DNA of 64,000 nt, from NCBI RefSeq assembly GCF_000317575.1, contig NC_019748.1, positions 1,318,001 through 1,382,000 on the forward strand. The letters run 5' to 3'. Shown one piece after another: positions 24,875 through 31,734 of the stretch (position 1 is the first letter of the stretch; each line of letters starts with the position of its first letter). The DNA is from Stanieria cyanosphaera PCC 7437. Its GTDB lineage: Bacteria; Cyanobacteriota; Cyanobacteriia; Cyanobacteriales; Xenococcaceae. The notes beneath the pieces are model-generated. The model saw only the letters and a program-made list of their open reading frames with translations. It did no database searches and was not told the DNA's origin. The position numbers were made by a program, and so were the translations under genes.

Positions 24875-27800
24875 ATGAATCAACTAAATTTTCAAACTTC
24901 TGCTTGGTATCATGCCATGACGTTGAGTGAAAGAGTCACCTCTGTCAAAACAAATCGGAAGCACAAGTCAAACTTAGAAATTAACTCTGAATTGGCTCAA
25001 CGACGGATGCAGCGTTGGCGTTCTCAAGCTCCATTTAATCAAGATGATTCTCTGTTTTTTCAACGTCTGGAACTAGATGGTATTAGTGAGGAAGAATTTT
25101 TTTTCCTTCTCGGTGAACCAATTGAATCTGTACAGAAGGGTTGTCCCGATCCTCCAGATTGGTTAAATCATATTGCTAAAATATTTTCTACTCTTACTGA
25201 TGATGACCTTAAACCTTTACCTCCTTCAGAACAGATCAAAGGTAAAGAAATAAGTTTATTTTTGTATGCTCTTGAACCTTTGATTGATGAAGGTCGTAAG
25301 AAGCTAGAGCGAGTAGTTGAAAAAATAAGCCAAACACACGATGAGCTACCTTTTGAACCTAATACAGTTGTAGAGGTGCTTTATGCTAATTTACCAGGAA
25401 AATTGCTTAGTATCTGTAGTCGTACTCTAGTTTTAGAACTCCAAATAGCAGGATTGCAAAAGCTTTTAGTGGGAAATACTCCAGAGGAAAGATTTTACAG
25501 TTTTATTAAACAACTGTGTCAACCGAAGAAATTACTTACTCTTCTAGAAGAGTATCCCATTTTGGCTCGTCAATTGGTAACTAGTATCGAGCAGTGGGTG
25601 AGATTTAGTCAGGAATTTCTTGAGCATCTTAGTACTGATTGGGAGCAAATTAAAGCCACTTTCAGTCCCGAACAAGAGCCTGGTCAATTGATAGAAGTAA
25701 GAGCAGAAGAAGGAGACAGTCATCGAGAAGGTCGTTCTGTTGCGATCGCAAAATTTAGTTCTGGTTTTCAACTAGTTTATAAGCCAAGATCTTTAGGGAT
25801 AGACGAACATTTTCAGCAACTCTTAACTTGGCTCAATCAACGAGGTAATCATCCACCATTTCGTATATTTAAAGTTCTCAATCGCCATTCCTATGGTTGG
25901 GTAGAATTTATTATGCCTGATAGTTGTACCTCGGCAACAGAAATTGATCGTTTTTATCAAAGACAGGGAGGTTATTTAGCTCTCCTCTATGTTTTAGAAG
26001 CAAACGATTTTCACAATGAAAACTTGATAGCTGCTGGTGAACATCCTGTTTTAGTAGATTTAGAATCTCTTTTCCGTCCTCGAACTAGCAACATCGATCT
26101 GAAACAATCGCATTTACTTGCCAACGAAGTTCTTTATAATGACTCTGTTTTACGCATCGGCTTATTACCACAACGTATTTGGTCAAATGGAGAGAATGAT
26201 GGTCTTGATATTAGCGGTTTAGGTGGTCAAGAAGGGCAACTATTGCCCAATGAAGTTCCCTATTGGGAGGAAATAGGTACAGACCAAATGCGACTAAAGC
26301 GTAAACGAATGGAGCTTCCAGAGGCACATAATCGACCTAAATTAAATGGCAAAGAAGTCGATTTACTCGATTATGCTGAGGCTATAGTTGATGGATTTAC
26401 TAAGATTTATAATTTACTGCTGCAACATCGAGATGAGTTACTTGCTACTGAAGGAATTTTAGCAAAATTTGCTGAGGATGAAGCGCGTTTTCTTCTACGT
26501 CCAACGCGACTTTACGCGATGTTATTGAAAGATGGAAACCATCCCAAAATGTTGCGTAATGCACTGGAAAGAGAACGTTTATTTGATCGCCTTTGGTTTG
26601 GAGTTGAGCATCAATCTCACTTAGTTAAAGTAATCTCTGCCGAACGTCAAGATTTATGGAATGGTGACGTTCCGATGTTTACTATACATCCTAGTTCCCG
26701 TGATTTATTTACTAGTTCTGGCGATCGCATTGTTGATTTTTGCACAGAATCAGGGATGGAGTTAGTTCAACGTCGCTTACAAAACTTGAACGAGAACGAT
26801 CTTAAGCAGCAAATCCATTTTATTAAGTCTTCTCTAGCTTCCTTAGCCATGTCTTCCGAACAAGCTAAACTTCCTCATTATCCTTTGAGTGAACCGCAGA
26901 GTATAGCTAATCGGGAACAAGTGTTAAAAGCTGCTGTTGCGATCGCAGATCGACTAGAACAACTGGCACTGCATGGTCAAGATGATGCTATTTGGATTGG
27001 TTTAACAGCTACAGGCGATCGCTATTGGAGTCTTGTGCCTTTAGGATTGGATTTTTACAATGGTTTACCAGGAATTACTTTATTTTTAGCTTATCTAGGT
27101 GCGCTCACTCAAGAGCAACGTTATACTTCATTAGCACAAGCTGCATTGAACACAATTAGAAGCCAACTAGAACCCCATAAATCATTGCTCAAATCAATTG
27201 GTGCTTATGATGGTTGGGGAGGCATAATTTATACTCTGACACAGTTAGGAATATTGTGGGACAAACCAGACTTATTGAGCGAAGCAGAAGAATTAGTGAA
27301 GCTTCTACCACCTTTAATTGAGCAGGATCGGGGTTTAGATCTTATTGCTGGTGCGGCCGGATGCTTACTTAGTTTACTGGCACTGTATCGTTGTACTGCT
27401 TCTGAATCTACCCTAACTAATGCTATTGCTTGTGGCGATCATCTCCTTTTTAAAGCCGAAAAAATGCCTCAAGGTATTGGTTGGACAATACCAGCTTCCG
27501 AGTCAAAACCACTGACTGGTTTAGCGCATGGTGCTGCGGGAATAGCATTAGCCTTGCTGGAATTATGGGCAGTAACAGGGCAAAAACGGTTTAAAACAGC
27601 AGCAGTTGAAGCGATCGCTTACGAACGTAGTCTTTTTCTACCTGAAATGGGTAATTGGCCAGACCTACGCGATTTTAGCAAGACAGTCTTATCTCGTAAT
27701 CAGAACCGAGGCAGTTGTATGATTGCATGGTGTCATGGGGCAGTAGGAATTGGATTAGCTAGACTACATTCTTTGACCTATCTTGATGATGCTGAAATAC

Positions 27801-28198
27801 GTTCAGAGATTAATACTGCTCTTGAGACTACTCTTAAAGGTGGATTTGGCAGCAATCATTCTCTGTGTCATGGAGATTTAGGTAATTTGGAATTACTATT
27901 GCAAGCTAGTTTAGTTCTCGATGAACCGCAGTGGCAAACTCAGGTTGAGCGTTTTGCTAGCGTTGTTCTTAACAGTATCGATCAATATGGATGGCTTTGC
28001 GGTGTACCTTTGGGAGTTGAAACACCAGGATTGATGACAGGACTAGCAGGCATTGGCTATCAATTGCTTCGTTTAGCTGAACCAAAACTTATTCCTTCTG
28101 TATTGTTGTTTGAACCACCAAAGAATATCGTTGTTTCGCTTTCAGCAAGGCACTGCGTGAGCGCACTAAGTACCAGAGCAAAATTAAATATAAAATAA
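24875..28198 (+). CDS. lanM: Class II lanthipeptide synthetase LanM
   Basis: 1107 aa. The N-terminal half is the DUF4135-type dehydratase that phosphorylates and eliminates Ser/Thr: LVYKPRSLGIDEHFQQLL, then NDFHNEN (378-383) and VLVDLESLF, its kinase-like catalytic motifs. The C-terminal LanC-like cyclase has GLAHGAAGIALALL, AWCHGAVGIGL (Cys953) and SLCHGDLGN (Cys998, His999). These give the classical Cys-Cys-His zinc site rather than the three-Cys site of ProcM-type enzymes. The last ~20 residues (SLSARHCVSALSTRAK) look unlike the family and may be read from inserted repeat DNA. It should modify all the neighbouring precursors. Confidence 0.94.
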   Translation: MNQLNFQTSAWYHAMTLSERVTSVKTNRKHKSNLEINSELAQRRMQRWRSQAPFNQDDSLFFQRLELDGISEEEFFFLLGEPIESVQKGCPDPPDWLNHIAKIFSTLTDDDLKPLPPSEQIKGKEISLFLYALEPLIDEGRKKLERVVEKISQTHDELPFEPNTVVEVLYANLPGKLLSICSRTLVLELQIAGLQKLLVGNTPEERFYSFIKQLCQPKKLLTLLEEYPILARQLVTSIEQWVRFSQEFLEHLSTDWEQIKATFSPEQEPGQLIEVRAEEGDSHREGRSVAIAKFSSGFQLVYKPRSLGIDEHFQQLLTWLNQRGNHPPFRIFKVLNRHSYGWVEFIMPDSCTSATEIDRFYQRQGGYLALLYVLEANDFHNENLIAAGEHPVLVDLESLFRPRTSNIDLKQSHLLANEVLYNDSVLRIGLLPQRIWSNGENDGLDISGLGGQEGQLLPNEVPYWEEIGTDQMRLKRKRMELPEAHNRPKLNGKEVDLLDYAEAIVDGFTKIYNLLLQHRDELLATEGILAKFAEDEARFLLRPTRLYAMLLKDGNHPKMLRNALERERLFDRLWFGVEHQSHLVKVISAERQDLWNGDVPMFTIHPSSRDLFTSSGDRIVDFCTESGMELVQRRLQNLNENDLKQQIHFIKSSLASLAMSSEQAKLPHYPLSEPQSIANREQVLKAAVAIADRLEQLALHGQDDAIWIGLTATGDRYWSLVPLGLDFYNGLPGITLFLAYLGALTQEQRYTSLAQAALNTIRSQLEPHKSLLKSIGAYDGWGGIIYTLTQLGILWDKPDLLSEAEELVKLLPPLIEQDRGLDLIAGAAGCLLSLLALYRCTASESTLTNAIACGDHLLFKAEKMPQGIGWTIPASESKPLTGLAHGAAGIALALLELWAVTGQKRFKTAAVEAIAYERSLFLPEMGNWPDLRDFSKTVLSRNQNRGSCMIAWCHGAVGIGLARLHSLTYLDDAEIRSEINTALETTLKGGFGSNHSLCHGDLGNLELLLQASLVLDEPQWQTQVERFASVVLNSIDQYGWLCGVPLGVETPGLMTGLAGIGYQLLRLAEPKLIPSVLLFEPPKNIVVSLSARHCVSALSTRAKLNIK

Positions 28199-28327
28199 AG
28201 CTCTCATTGCTCTCCTGTTGTCCCCGAAGCACCTGAAGCTCCCTTTGCATTTTTCCGTTTTATCACTATGAATTAGCCTGATCTAAGCAATATTTTGAGT
28301 TGATTCTGTAGTGAAGGAGATAAAACT

Positions 28328-28603
28328 ATGTCTAACCAAGATATTGTTCGCGCTTGGAAAGATGAAGATTATTGGCATAGTCTCAGTGAAGAAATGCGAT
28401 CGCGTTTACCAGAAAATCCCGCAGGAATAATTGAACTATCTGATGAACAGATGGAACTTATTGTAGGTGGTTTAAAAATTTCTTCCCGTGGCAATTGTAC
28501 TATTAATTCTAATCATTCTCAGGTGTGTATCACCAAACAAAATTTCAACTGTCTGATCACCAAAGTAATTAAAAATGGAGTTTGCATCAACCGTGTCTTT
28601 TGA
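28328..28603 (+). CDS. Lanthipeptide precursor 3
   Basis: 91 aa. Leader 1-48 (MSNQDIVRAWKDEDYWHSLS ... ELSDEQMELIVGG), double-glycine end. The 43-residue core has Cys57, Cys67, Cys75 and Cys86, each with Ser/Thr in reach (Ser52/53, Ser61/64, Thr69, Thr78). CTINSNHSQVCI corresponds to CNINSNNASVCI of precursor 2, but the C-terminal half is basic (KVIKNGVCINRVF) and unique. Good ribosome site AAGGAGA. Confidence 0.87.
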   Translation: MSNQDIVRAWKDEDYWHSLSEEMRSRLPENPAGIIELSDEQMELIVGGLKISSRGNCTINSNHSQVCITKQNFNCLITKVIKNGVCINRVF

Positions 28604-28632
28604 ATCAATTTTTTAGTTAACGAGACAAAACC

Positions 28633-28686
28633 ATGTCCGACGAAAATATCATTCACACTTGGAAAGATGTTTTTCCAAATGGCTAA
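28633..28686 (+). pseudogene. Deleted lanthipeptide precursor relic (17 codons)
   Basis: Encodes MSDENIIHTWKDVFPNG. The first 12 codons are a leader start as in the intact precursors (MSNQDIIRAWKD). The last residues DVFPNG equal the C-terminal end of precursor 4. Everything between is missing in one in-frame event. GATG occurs at both corresponding points of precursor 4 (AAAGATG and TGTGATG), so a short-repeat deletion explains it. It has no double glycine and no core. Confidence 0.75.
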
Positions 28687-28780
28687 AAATTCATGCATAT
28701 TTTTTTTAAAGTTTACGTATTTTAAATTAACAACCGTTGATGTTGGCTAAAAACGTAATCCAAATCAAAGGAGAAAAAGT

Positions 28781-29017
28781 ATGTCTAACCAAGATATTAT
28801 TCGCGCTTGGAAAGATGAAAACTATTGGAATAGTCTCAGTGAAGAACAACGCTCTCAATTACCAGAAAACCCTGCGGGAATTACTGAATTAATAGATATT
28901 GAGATGGAAACTATAGCTGGTGGTAAATATTACCTAATGCCTAAATTTCCTCGGGAATTTTTTGAACAACCATCTACCTATTTTCTAACGGGTTGTGATG
29001 TTTTTCCGAACGGCTGA
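28781..29017 (+). CDS. Lanthipeptide precursor 4 with divergent single-cysteine core
   Basis: 78 aa. Leader 1-48 (MSNQDIIRAWKDENYWNSLS ... METIAGG) is almost the same as in precursor 3. The 30-residue core (KYYLMPKFPREFFEQ onward) is unlike the others: aromatic and proline-rich, with one Cys (Cys72) and only Ser65, Thr66 and Thr70 as partners. It can form at most one thioether ring, for example Thr70- or Ser65-Cys72. Strong AAAGGAGA ribosome site. Confidence 0.82.
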   Translation: MSNQDIIRAWKDENYWNSLSEEQRSQLPENPAGITELIDIEMETIAGGKYYLMPKFPREFFEQPSTYFLTGCDVFPNG

Positions 29018-29056
29018 TCATTACAGCAGTTTTTAATTATATAGACCACAAGCGAC

Positions 29057-29087
29057 AAGTAAAAAGTAAAAAGTAAAAAGTAATAAC
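29057..29087 (+). repeat. AGTAAAA tandem repeat
   Basis: Four consecutive heptamers AGTAAAA/AAGTAAA, similar to the sequence before repeat D at 41750. Confidence 0.6.
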
Positions 29088-29092
29088 TGGTA

Positions 29093-29128
29093 TGTGTTCT
29101 ATTCAACTGAAAATCGCGGTAAAACTTG
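29093..29128 (+). repeat. Dispersed repeat D, copy 1
   Basis: TGTGTTCTATTCAACTGAAA then ATCGCGGTAAAACTT. Related copies at 41765-41795 (+) and 35391-35428 (-), with a weaker one at 20637. Confidence 0.6.
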
Positions 29129-29200
29129 TTTTCTTGTGTTTACGTATTCAGAATAACCCAAAAATTTTAAGGGCGAAAGATTTACAGCGAGGCGCTTCAA

Positions 29201-29268
29201 CCTAATAAATGCTAATGGAGATTAGGTGAATTCTTCTTAAATTGCTCGTTATGGTTATTGTAGTTACT
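29201..29268 (+). promoter_or_regulatory. Duplicated element, copy 2 (candidate promoter/operator)
   Basis: Co-linear with 23841-23910, including AGATTAGGTGAATTCTT and the CCTAAT...ATTAGG inverted repeat (spacing 14 here). It lies 300 nt before lanT and downstream of the last precursor. Confidence 0.55.
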
Positions 29269-29567
29269 TAGCAAAAGAATAATTAAAAGTACCAAATTTT
29301 CTTAAAGCAATTTTCATTTCGATTCTATAGATGTAGTATGATACGTCTTTACTAAATTATTTCAAATCTAAATTTATCTAAAACTATTAATCAGTTTTAA
29401 AGAAAAAATATTGAGACAGGTTAGTTAATAGTTAAACAGAAACTCAGATTTGATTCAAAAGTGGTCAGGCTTCGCCTGGCTCATACGCGATCGCTATAGT
29501 CAATTATTTTTTAGATTTTTTCAAGACCTTTTTTGTAGAAGTTAATTAACTCTAAATTTATCTGCCA

Positions 29568-31715
29568 ATGAAATATCAGTCGGTTAGACAGCACAGTGAA
29601 GAAGACTGTGGTGCAGCTTGTCTAGCTTCTATTAGCAAATTTTACGGTAAAACCTTTACTATTAATAGTATTCGAGAAGCAGTAGGAACCGGACAACAAG
29701 GCACTACTTTATTGGGATTAAAACAAGGAGCAAACAGACTTGGTTTTAATGCTAGAGGAGTCAAAGCTGCCATCGAAGTTATCAATAAACAAGCTATGCC
29801 TCTGCCAGCGATTATTCACTGGAAAGGTTATCACTGGGTAGTTTTATACGGTAAAAAAGGCAAAAAATACGTTATTGCTGACCCTGCTACTGGGATTCGT
29901 TATCTAGATACCAAATCTTTAGTAGAAGCTTGGCTAGATGGGGTAATGCTGCTTTTAGAACCCGATCCTATCCGCTTTTTTACTCAAGAAGATGAAAAAG
30001 ACAAAATAGGTGGTTTTGGACGTTTTTTCAAGCGAGTATTTCCTTATCGAGGGATAGTCGGTCAGGCTTTACTACTTAACTCCATCCTGGGTTTATTATC
30101 TCTTGCTTCTCCTTTTTTATTGCAAATCTTAACTGATGATGTTTTAGTTCGTGGGGATACTCAATTATTAACTAGAGTTGCTATTGCGGTAGTAGTAATG
30201 CATTTAGTTAGTAGTAGCCTTCAATTGATTCAATCTAACTTAATTGCTCACTTTTCTCAACGATTGCAATTAGGATTGATTTTGGAGTTTGGTAGACAAA
30301 TTTTACGATTGCCTTTGCAATACTACGAATCGCGTCGTAGTGGCGAAATTGTTAGCCGTTTAGAAGATATTCAAGCGATTAATCAACTGGTTGCTCAAGT
30401 AGTGGTTAGTTTACCCAGTCAATTTTTTATTGCTGTGGTTTCCTTGAGTTTCATGGTGTTTTACAGTGCCAAACTTGCATTGGTAGGAATAGCGATCGCT
30501 TTGGTAATGACTGTTTCTACTATAGTTTTCTTACCCACTCTCCACCAAAAGACTCGTAGCCTTTTAGTACTATCAGCAGAAAATCAAGGTGTGTTGGTGG
30601 AAACGTTTAAAGGTGCGATTACACTCAAAACTACGGCTGCTGAACCTCAATTTTGGGAAGAATTACAAAACCGTTTTAGTCGTTTTGCCAATTTTACTTT
30701 CAGCACTATGCAGATTGGTATCATCAACGGCACTTTTTCTACCCTGGTTTCTAATATTGGTAGTATTGCTTTGCTTTGGTTTGGTAGTAGCTTAGTGATT
30801 GGTAAAGAGTTGACTATCGGTCAATTGTTGGCATTCAACAGCATGAACACCAATTTCACTACTTTTATTAGTACGGCGATTAGTTTTATCGATGAATTTA
30901 CCCGAGTCAAAACTGCTACCCAACGTCTTACGGAAGTAATCGATGCTACACCAGAAATTGTCGAAGAACAACCAAAACCTTGGGTGAAAATTTCTGACAA
31001 TATCAATATTATTTGTAATAATCTCAACTTTCATCATCCTGGCAGAGTCGATCTTTTAGAAGACTTTTCCCTTACCATTCCTGGCGGACAAGTGATCGCT
31101 TTGATTGGTAAATCTGGCTGTGGCAAAAGCACTTTAGCCAAAATGATTGCAGGATTATATTCTCCTCAGTCTGGTAATATTCGCTTCGGGATTTATAATC
31201 AACAAGATCTTGCTCTTGATTGTTTAAGACAACAAGTGGTTTTAGTTCCTCAAGATGCTCATTTCTGGAGTCGGTCGATTACAGAAAATTTTCGCTTAGG
31301 CAATCCCGAAATTCCTTTTGAGTGTATTGTCGCAGCTTGTCAGATTACTGGTGCTGATGAATTTATTAGTAAACTACCCGATAAATATCAAACTGTCTTA
31401 GGAGAATTTGGTTCTAATTTATCTGGAGGACAAAGACAAAGATTAGCGATCGCCAGAGCTATTGTCAACAATCCACCAGTTTTAATTTTAGATGAATCTA
31501 CTGGTGCGCTCGATCCAGTTAGTGAAACTGAAGTTTTAGAAAATCTTTTATTTCATCGACAGGGTAAAACTACAATTATGATTAGCCACCGTCCTCCAGT
31601 AATTGGGCGAGCAGATTGGATTGTATTACTAGAGCAAGGACGTTTAAAAGTTCAAGGTTCTTTAGATAAATTACGCTATCAAGCTGGAGAACATTTGAAA
31701 TTTTTGATGCTTTGA
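29568..31715 (+). CDS. lanT: Lanthipeptide-processing ABC exporter with C39 peptidase domain (LanT)
   Basis: 715 aa. Residues 1-~140 are a C39 peptidase with Cys14 in EEDCGAACLAS, His89 in HWKGYHWVVLYG and Asp105 in VIADPATG. It cuts leaders after the double glycine. Residues ~165-440 are six membrane helices, and ~480-700 the ATPase with Walker A GKSGCGKST, signature LSGGQRQR and Walker B PVLILDEST. All elements for cleavage and export are intact. The fusion gene with the HlyD adaptor follows after 19 nt. Confidence 0.94.
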   Translation: MKYQSVRQHSEEDCGAACLASISKFYGKTFTINSIREAVGTGQQGTTLLGLKQGANRLGFNARGVKAAIEVINKQAMPLPAIIHWKGYHWVVLYGKKGKKYVIADPATGIRYLDTKSLVEAWLDGVMLLLEPDPIRFFTQEDEKDKIGGFGRFFKRVFPYRGIVGQALLLNSILGLLSLASPFLLQILTDDVLVRGDTQLLTRVAIAVVVMHLVSSSLQLIQSNLIAHFSQRLQLGLILEFGRQILRLPLQYYESRRSGEIVSRLEDIQAINQLVAQVVVSLPSQFFIAVVSLSFMVFYSAKLALVGIAIALVMTVSTIVFLPTLHQKTRSLLVLSAENQGVLVETFKGAITLKTTAAEPQFWEELQNRFSRFANFTFSTMQIGIINGTFSTLVSNIGSIALLWFGSSLVIGKELTIGQLLAFNSMNTNFTTFISTAISFIDEFTRVKTATQRLTEVIDATPEIVEEQPKPWVKISDNINIICNNLNFHHPGRVDLLEDFSLTIPGGQVIALIGKSGCGKSTLAKMIAGLYSPQSGNIRFGIYNQQDLALDCLRQQVVLVPQDAHFWSRSITENFRLGNPEIPFECIVAACQITGADEFISKLPDKYQTVLGEFGSNLSGGQRQRLAIARAIVNNPPVLILDESTGALDPVSETEVLENLLFHRQGKTTIMISHRPPVIGRADWIVLLEQGRLKVQGSLDKLRYQAGEHLKFLML

Positions 31716-31734
31716 TGGTAAGAGAGTAAAACAA

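Larger units (their letters stand above)
29018..29567. promoter_or_regulatory. Intergenic region upstream of the exporter operon
   Basis: 550 bp with no gene. It contains AGTAAAA repeats (29057-29087), dispersed repeat D (29093-29128), the second copy of the duplicated element (29201-29268) and a HIP1-type site. The promoter of lanT and the fusion gene probably lies here. Confidence 0.5.

Noticed and set aside
29018..29567. Possible fifth intact lanthipeptide precursor before lanT
   Set aside because: I read the frames for the RAWKDE leader motif and found none. Only the duplicated non-coding element is there.
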